Assembly (NCBI RefSeq): GCF_018320785.1
Contig: NC_054869.1
Location: 15,138,698 to 15,202,697 of the forward strand
DNA: 64,000 nt
Direction of reading: 5' to 3'
From: Cheilinus undulatus
Lineage: Eukaryota > Chordata > Actinopteri > Labriformes > Labridae
A program made the position numbers and the translations under genes. Each line of letters starts with the position of its first letter. The first letter of the stretch is position 1. Under the pieces are notes generated by a model. That model had not been told where the DNA came from. It did no database searches and was given only the letters and a program-made list of their open reading frames with translations. Shown one piece after another: positions 54,101 to 64,000 of the stretch.

Positions 54101-57100
54101 TTCCATCCATGCACCAATCCATCCATCCATCCATCCATCCAACTATCATCCATCCATTCATCAAGCCATCCATTTATCCATCATCTATGATCATCCATCC
54201 ATCCATCCATCCATCCATGTACCTATCTATCATCTATCCATACATCCCTCCACCCATCCATCCATCCCTCCATCCATCATCCATCTATCATCCATACATC
54301 CATCTATCATCCATCCATCCATCCATCCATCCATCCATCCATCCATCCATCCAGCTATCATCCATCCATCCATCCATCCATCCATGTTTCTATCATCCAT
54401 CTAGGTTTTGCTCTTATTGTTTTACTTTAAAGGGATATTCTGGTATTTCATAAGTTGGGCTGTACAAGGTTATAGTAGTTATCAGGCTGCATCTCTATGG
54501 AGAGTACACCGATGGTAAGAAAGCGCTGCTATACAGCAGTGTTTGCCAGACATGGTGACCCACTCTTTATAAGGTGTACGCCATTGTGACCCAACAACTT
54601 TGTTTTCCGCTGATAGTTTGTGCCAGCTTTGATAACTTCAACTCAACTCAGTTTAGGATTTGATCTGGTCCTGACTTGGCTCTTTCTCTTTTACACAACT
54701 GGATGAAGCCTCTATCACATAGGCCTTCTTCAGATGCTTGACCCTTTGGGCCCTCATTAGTTGTCTGGTCGGGGACAATGCATTTCTTTTATACTAGCCA
54801 AGCATCAGTAACTATGACTTTAGGTCTTTTGCCATCCTGTGGCTGTTAGAGCCTGGTTTGTGTCTTATAATAGTGGAGAGGGTGTTACTAGGTAGGGCAA
54901 ATGTAGAGAATAACACAGGAGGGTTATACAGTATAATCCAGTATCCCTTTAAAAAAAACATGCATCATAAAGTGTTCAGTAACAGATAAATCACAGGTGT
55001 GTACAACATAGATGACTCTTAGCATGCTGTCATTTGTTGTACATCGATGCTGACGGACATCTGTTCACCCTGAAGTTTTTAGATTACTAATATGTTAAAG
55101 ACAGAATGAACCCAAAGCCGTCTTCAGAGTGTTCCTTAACAGTGTCATAACGCAGCCCATCATTTGCACATTTATGTTGATTCTGCAACTGTGAAATAAT
55201 GATGTCATTTCAAAGTACATCACAGTTTTGTGAAAGCTCAAGAGAGCACAGCATGTAAACACACAGTGGAAGCTCCACATACATGCAGTAAGATGTAAAC
55301 ACGTGCAGAGCACTGCGGCACAAAGGATGATCATTCCCTGATTACACCTCCATAACATTCATACTGGAGGTGAAATGTCACAAATATAAATACTGTGCTT
55401 AGTCTGAACTAGCAGTCTGAATGAGTACAGTAGTGCTAATACCAAACATCATTTTTGTTTATTTAAATAACCTAGAAATTCCTGAAGATGAAAGAATGTT
55501 GGAAATGAGAGAAGATGTTAATGATGCTTCACACTCAGTTCCTCACAAACCTTAGCTTTTACTCAAGAGCTGATCAGCAACATGCTCTGCATTTCTCTCT
55601 ATGGTAAGCCCTGCTTAAACACTGCCACCTTAGAGCACTAACATGGAGGAGGACTCCATCTAGTGGACGCTTATGTGAACTACACTGACTGAAGGCGAGT
55701 TTCTTACCGTGAAGGTGTCTTCTGCTTGGAACTGGTTGTCCACATAGATGCAGACTCTGTCATACCCCTTCATTTCTTCACTGGTCTCAATACTCCTGAA
55801 AACAACACAGAAGTGCAGAACTTTCATCAAAAAGGAATAAAAGGCTCAGTCCCTTAGAAACAGTGGTGAGGAGATTAGGGATTTACTGTAATTCTTGGAC
55901 TCTGGACAGGGCATGAACCAGATGACTTATTACAGATACATTCATCTCTACATTTTGTGCTTGTTTCGTAAACCTGAATTGTTTTGGTTTTCTTGTTGCA
56001 GTGATTTTTACACACAAACATTTTTACTGTTTATAAAACAAACAAACAAAAAATAATCACTGATTAATGCTGAACCAGGGGTAATCTCATTGAAATACAA
56101 AACTCTCCGTTACAAGGGAGTCCTGGCCAAGACAGCAGGATGAGGATGATGTAGCATGCATGGAAAGATTATCAACAAAGTCAGCTACAGGCAGAAATGC
56201 TGCTTTAACAGTTTCCTCTTTGCATTAAATGACAAACAGGTTTTGTTTCTGTAGAAGAAACACAATTTTGCCCTCATTTTCTTTGTAAGAAAAGACAGAT
56301 TTTCTTCTTGCAAAAAGCCAAGGTATTTATATATTTGAACACAATCACGTTATTATTTATGGAAAAGATCTGAGTGCCATGTTGATTTTATGACTTACAT
56401 CTTGAGAATTGCATCATTTTTCTCTTGCTGGCATTAAAAACAAGTCTTACATCACCAAGGTTTCCCCAGATGACATTAATGTTGCTTGTAGTTTATAAGT
56501 TACACTTTCTTAGGAAGATGACAAAGCAAAAGACAAATTCACCCCTTTGGATGTTTTACCCTATTAATGATTTTATAAATCAATCATGGTTAATAAAATT
56601 TGGCTTTTTTGACAAAAATATATAAAAAATCTCAAAGTGAAAATAGAGCTCTGCAAAGTAATGTCAATTAAATACAAGCATGTAAGGTGATATAAATGAT
56701 TACATAAATATTCACCCCCTTTAAAGTAACTGACCTAAATCAACAGAAGTCCAGCTAATAGGTGCTTCTTGTCTCACAATTAGTGAAATGGGGATCACCT
56801 GAGTGCAGTGAATGTGTCCCAAGTGATTGTAGTATAAAGACACCTGTGTCTGAAAGGTCCAGTCACTGGTTAACCAGCATTCCTGGCTACCATTACACCA
56901 TGAGGACAAAAGAACACTCTAAACAACTCAAAGAAAAGGTGATTGAAAAGTATAAGTCAGGGGAAGGGTACAAAAAAAATTCCAAGTCACTGAACATCCC
57001 CCAGAGACCAGTGAAATCCATCATATAGAAATGGAAGGAATATAGCACATGTGTGAATCTGCCTAGTTTACTCCATCCTCACAAACTGAGTGACCCTGCA

Positions 57101-59419
57101 AAAAGGAGACTAGTGAGAGAGGACAGCAAGACACCTATGACTACTCTGAAGGAGTAGGAGCAAACTTTATGGGAGAGCAGCAAAGACAAATCCACTGTTG
57201 GAAGAAAACTCATTAAATCTCCAATAGAGTTCATCAAAAGGCATGAGACTCCATGGTCAAGTGGAAGGAAGTTCTTCGGTCTGACGAGACCAAAACAGCT
57301 CATTTTGACAATCAGACAAGGCACTATGTTTGGTGGACACCAAACACTGCTCATCACCACAGACACACCATCCACACTGTAAAGAACAGTGGTGGCAGCA
57401 TCATGCTGTGGGGGTGCTTCCCGGCCCTGGAAGGCTTGTAAAGGTAGAGGGTAAAATGAATGCAGCAAAATATAGGAAAATCCTATCCTAATGGAGGACA
57501 ATCTTACTCAGTCTGCAAGAGAATTGCAGCTTGAGAAAAGAGTTATGTTCCAGCAAGACAATGACCCGAAGCATACAGTAAAAGCTACACAGGAGTGGAG
57601 CGGCTGAGTCAAAGCCCAGACCTTAATCCAATAGAGAACTTTTAGCTTAAAAAAGGGCTGTTCCCGTCAGATCCCCGTGCAACCTGACAGAGTAGGAGCA
57701 GATTTAAAAAGAAGAATGGAGTAAAATTAGAGTGTCCAGACGTGCAAGCCTGATTGAGACCTATCCACACAGACTCAGTGCTGTGACTGCAGCCAAAGAT
57801 GCATCTACTCAATACTGCATTGAAGGGGGTTCATCTAGTTATATGCAATCACTTTTTTTACATTACATATTTTTATTTAACAGGAATTTCTTTGTAGAAA
57901 TCTGTTTTCCACTTTCGACGAGGTTTTTCTTGCAATTTGTTTTGCAAAAAAAAAAAAGCCAAATTATCTTGAGCATTATTGATTTATAAATAAAAGCGTA
58001 AAACATCCAAGGGGATGAATACTTTTCATAGGTACTGTAGCAGAATCATCAGGATAAGAATCATCATAATCAGTAGCTGTTCTACATAAATAATCTATAC
58101 AAATAGTGAATAAAATTAGAACCAATATGGACCCTTGTGGGACACCATTTCTGAAGATTAAAAAAACTAATAGGCCACCAACTATAATACATTGCTTTCT
58201 ACCACTCAAGTGATTTCAAATTTCAAATCATTTCAGTTCTTTGTGGGAAAACACAAGCCAGCCAACTTCAGTAACATGATAGGATGATGATATTGAGGGT
58301 CTTAGATAAATCTAATACAAGTGCAACACATTTTTCTCTTAAGTCGATGGCATTTTAATGCCAGACCTTTGCAGCCAGAGTCATTTTACTCTGTTTTTAA
58401 AACCAGACTGCAACTCGTTTAAAATGCCAATTAATAACACAAATTCTTTTAACTGATAAGAAACAAGCCTTTCTAGCATTTTGGCTAAAACAGAGGGTTT
58501 GGTTCAGTCTGTAAGGGCTGCAACAACGAATTGATAAAAATGGATGATTAAAATTGTTGGCAAAGAATTTCTGTATCGATTCGTTGTGTCACGCGATTAT
58601 GGCGTCACTTGGCGTGGTGCTGAGCTGTTCACATCACACACAGATGGCTGATAAACTTTACTTTCACTTAGTTTAGTACTTCTCTGATTATATTCTGATG
58701 ATTAGTGGAAAAATTATGTAGATATATTCATCATCAACTGTGTCTCATGATGGAGATGAGAGGAAAAAGATCCGATTCATCGATAAATCGAGAAAATAAT
58801 CATTTGATTCATCGATGATTGAAATAATCATTTGTTGCAGCCCTAGTAGTGATTCATTGTTGAGGGATCCCTGACTTTTAAACCTGGATTGTCAAAAGCA
58901 TTACTAGACACACAACAGTCCTACCAAAAGAAGTTTTCAGCATGACCCATGTTGGCCATGTAGTCCTTTCCTCCCACCTCCTGGAAGTGCAGAGCGATGA
59001 ACTGTGGTTTATAGCTGTGGATAGTCTGAAACCAAACACAACAAACATATCTTAGCACACTGGTTTAACATTTCAGAGTGATGATGAGTGAAGAGTGGTC
59101 ACTCTGTGGCAGGACAAAGTTGACTTTCCATCAGGGGTCATGTGGAGTTTCTCTGTTATTGAGTTCCTGCTGTGGCCTGCTGTGTCTCTGTGATCTGTAA
59201 TCAGCACTGTATCTGCAAACATGGAGCTGTTGTGTTTGGTGGGATGTCAACAAAAGCAAAAAGAGGCCCTGGCTATGTGACAGTGTCTTAACTGGTCTGA
59301 AACATGCTCGTCTAATGGCTAAGAGCGAATACCACATGTTAACAGATGTGAATAATTGATGTGACACATGAGCTTACCTTGTACAACTCTTGCAACCATT
59401 CATTTTGAATTTCACCCAC
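41217..59419 (-). CDS. inpp5a-like: type I inositol polyphosphate 5-phosphatase, inpp5a-like (5' end not in window)
   Basis: Predicted to remove the 5-phosphate from Ins(1,4,5)P3 and Ins(1,3,4,5)P4, ending calcium signalling. Exons on the minus strand: 59419-59378, 59025-58925, 55795-55708, 50130-50067, 49517-49414, 49151-49099, 45766-45647, 45295-45211, 44486-44391, 44305-44231, 43983-43910, 43826-43715, 41415-41344, 41258-41217. All have GT-AG borders and one continuous frame, 375 residues plus stop. Motifs in order: [56 protein letters not shown]. These match human INPP5A along its length (412 residues) except for the first 25-30 residues, whose exon was not found. The C-terminus stops after [13 protein letters not shown], without the prenylated CVVQ tail of human INPP5A. 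It is convergent with nkx6.3. Confidence 0.93.
42478..42710. repeat. long imperfect foldback (hairpin)
   Basis: Left arm 42,478-42,570 and right arm 42,617-42,710 are inverted copies with a 46-base loop. Strongest pairing: GGTGTTGTGCTCAGAAAAGC with GCTTTTCTGACCACAACACC, and CGAGAATCACGTGCCCA with TGGGCACATGATTCTCG. Located in the intron between inpp5a-like exons 41,415 and 43,715. Confidence 0.85.
43715..43826 (-). CDS. inpp5a-like: inpp5a-like exon with the PAWCDR catalytic motif
   Basis: 112-base exon encoding [18 protein letters not shown] and [28 protein letters not shown] is the second signature of the family. [12 protein letters not shown] is typical of type I enzymes. The phase fits both neighbouring exons. 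Confidence 0.96.
45211..45295 (-). CDS. inpp5a-like: inpp5a-like exon with the GDxNFR catalytic motif
   Basis: 85-base exon encoding [12 protein letters not shown], then [16 protein letters not shown]. The aspartate-asparagine motif is the first signature of inositol 5-phosphatases. The first base completes an arginine codon split with the previous exon. Confidence 0.95.
45304..45345. repeat. A-rich simple repeat
   Basis: Runs of A broken by single C, directly after an inpp5a-like acceptor site (on the minus strand this is a T-rich stretch upstream of the exon). Confidence 0.8.
47420..48620. mobile_element. MITE-like repeat with nested direct duplication
   Basis: Blocks rich in GTACTTTTA/ACTTGAGT and ending TTTTTCCACCTCTG occur at about 47,420-47,620 and 48,450-48,620. 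They resemble the repeat at 4,153. Between them a unit of about 130 bases is repeated directly (47,848-47,980 and 48,192-48,324), both with GCTCATGTTTCTGGTGGAT. Confidence 0.6.
50640..50795 (+). mobile_element. Tc1-like transposon fragment
   Basis: Contains GTGTACGCCGGGAGCTTC and GCCTCACATCACCAAG, typical of a transposase segment of a fish Tc1 family. Only about 150 bases survive. Located in an inpp5a-like intron. Confidence 0.55.
51100..51172. repeat. compound microsatellite
   Basis: (GATA)n of about nine units, then GAAA units, then GGAC units. Confidence 0.95.
53228..53620 (+). mobile_element. Tc1-like transposon 5' fragment
   Basis: Begins near ACAGGTGCATCTAAAAAAG and includes the start region of a transposase (ATGGGGAAGACTGCTGATTT near 53,507, then a broken helix-turn-helix reading [15 protein letters not shown]). 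It is cut at about 53,620, where the CATC array begins. Confidence 0.7.
53620..54403. repeat. (CATC)n satellite-like array with higher-order units
   Basis: About 780 bases of CATC with interspersed CATA, CATT and CATG variants. A larger unit of roughly 85-95 bases, marked by CATACATCCATGCATCCATC, is repeated about three times between 53,640 and 53,910. Located in an inpp5a-like intron. Confidence 0.95.
54425..54955. mobile_element. MITE with short inverted ends
   Basis: Left end TTTAAAGGGATATTCTGGT is inverted at the right end as ATCCAGTATCCCTTTAAA. About 530 bases, no coding capacity. Confidence 0.7.
56510..58040 (+). mobile_element. Tc1/mariner relic in inpp5a-like intron
   Basis: Same family as 35,857-37,149. 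The right end, CATCCAAGGGGATGAATACTT to about 58,037, is intact. The left end is worn (ATTCACCCCTTTGGATG at 56,540). Inside is a broken plus-strand transposase starting near 56,899 ([20 protein letters not shown]). Confidence 0.8.
56899..57730 (+). pseudogene. Tc1-like transposase remnant
   Basis: Open at first (MRTKEHSKQ to [10 protein letters not shown]), then stopped by a TAG near 57,029. Later pieces include the region translating as [13 protein letters not shown] and a stretch around GACAATGACCCGAAGCAT with the DDE region. Inactive. Confidence 0.75.
58041..58500 (-). pseudogene. LINE reverse transcriptase fragment (L2/CR1-like)
   Basis: Minus-strand stretch with [31 protein letters not shown] and a decayed YADD box (YPDDSA). 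Directly adjacent to the Tc1 element. Confidence 0.65.
58506..58848. mobile_element. palindromic hAT-like MITE
   Basis: Left GGGCTGCAACAACGAATTG and right CATTTGTTGCAGCCCT are inverted ends. A very common fish element type. Confidence 0.8.
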
Positions 59420-59959
59420 CTATAGCATAAAAAAGAAAACAATCATTAGATATGTGCACTCTTTCATTATGAAATGGTTAAATACAGAATAACAAACCTG
59501 AACTAATTTTCTAATCATCGGTTGAAGGGGAAAGCAAATAAACATTATGCTGACCAAGGCTGTCAAATGAACCATTGCATGTGCCTAAGACTTTTATTTT
59601 CTGTTGCTGTCATATTTTGAAAGATATTTATATCTTTTGATCTCTACTAGAACTGTATCAAAGTTTTAAATTCTGGTATTGGTGCAACCATAGCAATGAA
59701 ATAAACCAAACTGGGACATTACGGCTGACAGGTAAGGATAAAGTTTTCCTTTGTCTATCCAGAAGGCCAATAAAAACGTTGGTGCTCTTGTAGTTTAACA
59801 TTTTTGTTGTCCAGACAAATTAAAGTCTTTATAAGGTAAAGTTGGTAAGTTAAAATAGGGCAGAAAAAATATTTAATGCAGTTAGGAATGATGAGAGTAC
59901 ACTGCCATCCTCCCCTCGATGCTGGCCGTGAGCTTCTTGATTTTCCCTCCAGACTGAAC

Positions 59960-60315
59960 ATCCATCCATACATCCATCAGAAAAACAATCCATCCATCCA
60001 TCCATCCATCCTTCATCAATCTATGCATCCATCCATCCATCCATCCATCCATCATCTATATATCCATCCATCCATCCATCCATCATCTATATATCCATCC
60101 ATCCATCCATCCATCCATCCATCATCTATATATCCATCCATCCATCCATCCATCCATCCATCTATATATCAATCCATCCATCTATATATCCATCCATCCA
60201 TCCATCCAACCTTCAATCTATGCATTCATCTGTCCATCCATCCATCAATCTATGCATCCATCCATCCATTCATCCATCCATCCATCCATCCATCCATCCA
60301 TCCATCCATCCATCG
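59960..60315. repeat. second (CATC)n array
   Basis: About 350 bases of CATC with a recurring CATCTATATATC variant at 36-60-base spacing. Upstream of the last recognised inpp5a-like exon, so probably in its first intron. Confidence 0.95.
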
Positions 60316-61329
60316 TTTATGGCGTGAGAGAAATAATTTAATAATTTTTCCACTTTGATATTTTCAATTGGAGTACTCCTATTCTTGCTGTTTTCTACTC
60401 CAGGTTTTAGACCAAATATTTGGTCTCCTCCTAGCTTTTGCCACCAAATCCTGGTGGAAACTTTGAGATATCTAGATGCAAAAGCTTCAGTTCTTGCCTC
60501 TGGACTACATTCAAATGGACCAAATAAAGTTAAAGTCTACCAGATGATTATAGATAAAGGGTAATGGAGCAATAAATAATTAATATATAAAAAGACAGCC
60601 CATCTTTATAAGACCCCATGCTATGGTGCTTAAAGCCTGGTACAGAAAGTGGTTTTGGTCTCTGCAGATTCTCTTTTTATGACCGCTGTACAGGTTTTAG
60701 TACTTAAAGTAGTTTTGCATATCAATGTGGTGGTGGTCATTTTGAGAGACTGATAGGCACTACAGTCACAAAACATTACCACATTTGTGTTGTTTTGTCT
60801 GTTTATTATAGTTTAGCCAATAAATGTGTGAAAATATGTTAAAGCTGACATGTACTGTAGAGTGGTTAAAAGACTGGAGAGAGAATTGTTTAATTGTAGT
60901 TCATTTACCATCTAACAGCACATAATAATTGACTTAGCTAATACAATAATCATTTGAAGCAATAAAAACAGTTTTAACAACTGTTTACCAATCCCTTTCC
61001 TCCTCTCAAACACCACCTCCTAGTTCAAATATGTTTATATTTTACTCTAAAATACAAACAGGATGCTCAAAATGCCATATTGGAAGCTTAAAAAGGGAAG
61101 CAAACAGTCATCATGGTAGCTACGCCCACGGTCTGAGATTGACACACACTTGATGAACAACAGCTCTTGCTCTTCTTCCTTTTCTTCTTTGAAACTCCTT
61201 ATTTGGAGTCAATCAAATGAGAGGTTTATGTGCTAAAAAAAAAAACATTGTTTGTTTGAGGCCACTTTATGGAACCTTCATTTGGTAATGATTTTGGCAC
61301 AGTGGTGAATAAGGGGTTTGTCTTTATTT
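60316..61329. other. no gene recognised
   Basis: AT-rich sequence, possibly part of the first inpp5a-like intron. No exon of that gene was found in it. Confidence 0.4.
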
Positions 61330-61500
61330 CTTTCTTCTTTTAAAGATTTATTTTTGTTTTTTTTGGGCCTTTATTGTAGACAGGACAGGAGATAGGGTCA
61401 GAAACTGGGGAGAGAGAGCTGGGAATGACAAGCAGAAAAGGATTTGAACCTGATCTCTTAATAGAAACAGTCTTTATAACCGCTGCCATCTGATTTGCTT
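61330..61500 (-). mobile_element. SINE fragment
   Basis: On the plus strand it reads GGGCCTTTATTGTAGACAGG, then GAATGACAAGCAG and a tRNA-like GGATTTGAACCTGATCTC. This matches the body of a widespread fish SINE in reverse orientation. Confidence 0.65.
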
Positions 61501-64000
61501 GGTAAGATTATAAAGAGCACAGAAGTGTTTGTTTATTAAGATGGACAATGCAACAGCCGCCTGGCAGTGAAGCCAAAATATTAAGATCTCCCCAACCAGC
61601 TGCAGTATAGGTCATAGACCACGCCTCCTCCATGTTAAGAGATGGAAAATGAGTTGATCATTAAAGCAAAAATACAGGTCAAATAGTATTTGTTTACCAC
61701 CGTGACAGATGTGACTAATGTCTACGTATTTGTTTTTATTCTAGGTAGATTATTTTTAATTAGCTGTTTGATATAAAAAGACCGCAGCTCTCATTGTTCT
61801 CAATCAGATTAGCAGATAAGACGAGAAAAGAGAATAAACAACATAACAAATTACAGTTATTAAAATTCCTATGAAAGTGTCTACTGTTACGCTCTCATCA
61901 TGCTTTCAAGCTGATAATAATCAGAATATTTACCCCTAAACTGGCTTTTTTACGAGTCTGAACTGTTTAGAGAGGATCTGATTAAGAAGTATCCCTGTTT
62001 TATAACGACTGTCTTCAAAATGCCGATGGACGCTAACAGCCAATCAGGTCAAATGGAAGTCATGAATCTCAGACAGGAAATACTCAGAGCTATTATTAAC
62101 TCAGAGCAGGTTCAAACAAACAATGAAGACTGTCTGGAAATATTATCTGGCTTTTTCCACTGCTTGCGTGTTCCAGGATGTGCTCTCATGCACTTTTATA
62201 ATCAGGCCATGGGCCACACATCACCTCTGATGATGTGACCTGACAGCTGAGTTTACTATGAGGAAGGCAAGCGGAAAAAAGCTTACACACAGCAATCTTT
62301 CAAACAAGGCCGAAGCTCATTTATAAAGGCAAAGTGTAGATATTCAGCTCCATATGGCACTGAAGGACTAATAATTTATCTATTGCATAGGACATTTTAC
62401 ATCCATCTGCCCATACATGGTGTTTGGGAAAGGCAGAACTTTAAAAAAGTCTTGGAGGGTGACTGGACAAAAGTTTTGTCATATTCATTACAGGTCAATC
62501 AGAGCAAGAAAGCATGGTGTACTTGGTGTGCACCGCCCCTAAAAGTCTCTACAGAATGCAAGCTTGACTAGCAGCTGTTATCATTGTTCACCATCAGTGG
62601 AGCCAGCTGGTAAGATAAACTCTAACTGAATCTGTTTGTGAGATGAGCAAAAACATCTTTTTCACCAACAAAAGCCTTTAGTGTGGGTCTTAAGTCTTCT
62701 TTTTACAAAGAAATGTTGTCTAGTTCTAATGAAATTGCCGACATCACTGCATCTGCGCTAACCGGCTTGCAGTACAACTAAACCTCACCTGTAGCTACCA
62801 CCTTGCACTCCTCAAATGGTGCTCATTGGTCCGTTTATTGTCAGACCAAAATAAGCTTTTCATCTTGAGGATTTGCAAGGTGGATCTGCCTGATGACAGA
62901 CATGGATTCTGATCAAACCACTGGTTTTGCGAGGTTATCATACCAGTACAAATCAAAGATTATCAGTACCTGTTTTGATACCAGGCCTACAGAATACAAA
63001 AGGCACCCAGAATTGGGTACGTCCCTGTTTGTAATATTACCAAAACTGCAATCCAACTCTAACCTGGAAAGCAGATGGATCTGCCAGACTCCATCGCTGT
63101 CATCAGGCAAGTCCTGTTTTGCAAAGCTCCAGTCTGAATTGTTTGTGCCAGACCTGAGAACAGTTATGACTTATCAGCGTTACTTGAGGAGAACGAGGGG
63201 GTAGCTAGTTTAGTTGCACCATGAGCCGATAGCAACGGCCGCCACCAGTGTAGCACTTGGATGTAGTTATAGTATAACAGCAGTTTTATTAAAACTGGAC
63301 CACATTTCTTTATGAAAGAAAGAGCAAAGAGACACACCGAAAGCTTTTCATGGCGGAAAAGATGTTTTCATTCTTCTCTTGACCTGCTTCAGCATGAATA
63401 TGCAAAAGTTGCAGTGGGGTTAAGTTGTACTATTAGCCAGTATATACAATGGCTGCTGCCAGGGTAGAGCCACACCGAAAGTTTCTCTAGGCAGAGAAGG
63501 TGTTGTACATCTCGTAATAGGTTTCAATATGAATTTTAGCCACCGACAAGCTCAACCTTTCATTTACCACAGCTGCACTAGCCTGTAAAGCTCATGTTAG
63601 CACTGGAGCTGCACATGTCTGCTTACCTTATTGTATCTTGTCACTCTGATTGGCCCATCATGAATGTGACTGACCAATCATCTTCAGATAATTTTTTTAA
63701 AAGTCCCCAACATTTTTAGTTTTACCCTTTGAGGGTACAGTTGTAAAAATGCTTTTGATTGGCCAATGAGGGAAAAGTGGCCTTAATGAGTGCTGCATTG
63801 AAGAGTTTTCCACTGACGAAACAGCTGACAAAAACAGCTGACATCGGGGGTGTAATCTCTCCTCAGGTTGCTGAGCGCTAAAAATGATGGACTTCATTGA
63901 GGTTGTATTGAAAATGAGCGCTGCCAGTGGTAAAAGCACCAGCTGTGGACACTGGCCCTTAAAACCCACAAATGCTGCCTACAGTAAAAATGACAGTGTA
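61501..64000. other. no gene recognised; diverged repeats
   Basis: A diverged direct repeat lies at 63,207-63,403 and 63,420-63,533, both with CACACCGAAAG. Inverted pieces containing GCCTGATGACAG occur near 62,890 and 63,100. The first coding exon of inpp5a-like was looked for on the minus strand and not found. Confidence 0.45.

Noticed and set aside
53620-54403. Possible CRISPR-like array
   Set aside because: Short 4-base units without unique spacers, in a vertebrate genome with spliced genes; it is a simple repeat.
53531-54453. Long open frames of 219-250 codons on the plus strand, and shorter ones on the minus strand
   Set aside because: They are products of the CATC array: CATC repeats are open in several frames and yield only His-Pro-Ser-Ile strings. 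No protein-like composition.
59876-60358. Open frame of 160 codons
   Set aside because: Same effect from the second CATC array.

Overview
The window looks like a teleost fish nuclear chromosome segment. Genes are spliced with GT-AG introns, the encoded proteins are vertebrate families, and the rest is crowded with fish-type interspersed repeats: Tc1/mariner relics with long inverted ends, hAT-like MITEs, L1-like and L2-like LINE remains, tRNA-derived SINEs and (CATC)n arrays. All gene models were assembled by eye from splice sites and reading frame. No alignment or database search was run.

Region 1, about 75-25,225, is a diverged direct duplication. Copy A runs from about 75 to 8,220 and resumes at 13,507-13,680. 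Copy B runs from about 16,645 to 25,225. Each copy carries one four-exon NEURL3-like E3 ubiquitin ligase gene on the minus strand (A 4,933-6,514; B 20,248-22,332). Both keep the Neuralized repeat and a complete C3HC4 RING. The copies differ by insertions that mark their history. Copy A has gained a Tc1 element (1,291-2,931), a short MITE in its upstream region (6,654-7,035) and a decayed L1-like LINE (8,222-13,506) that stands where copy B has about 1.3 kb of other sequence. Copy B has a microsatellite and an early stop that removes the last seven residues of its protein.

Region 2, 25.2-28.9 kb, is mostly transposon debris: Tc1 units arranged as tandem and inverted repeats, a LINE tail and a dispersed repeat.

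Region 3, 28.9-32.9 kb, holds a complete three-exon nkx6.3 homeobox gene on the plus strand (272 residues). A possible promoter with three CCAAT boxes lies upstream.

Region 4, 41.2-59.4 kb, holds a type I inositol polyphosphate 5-phosphatase gene (inpp5a-like) on the minus strand, convergent with nkx6.3. Fourteen coding exons were joined in a continuous frame of 375 residues. The first coding exon lies outside the window or was not recognised. The catalytic motifs are intact, but the chain ends just after the last catalytic motif, without the prenylation tail of human INPP5A. Human INPP5A is a neighbour of NKX6-2, so this nkx6.3/inpp5a-like pair looks like the other half of an ancient duplicated block. 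The introns hold Tc1 pieces, MITEs, two CATC arrays and an unexplained long foldback at 42,478-42,710.

The genes do not form one pathway: the NEURL3-like proteins are predicted ubiquitin ligases, Nkx6.3 a transcription factor, and the phosphatase an inositol-phosphate signalling enzyme. No prokaryotic-type system, CRISPR array or convincing new gene family was seen.
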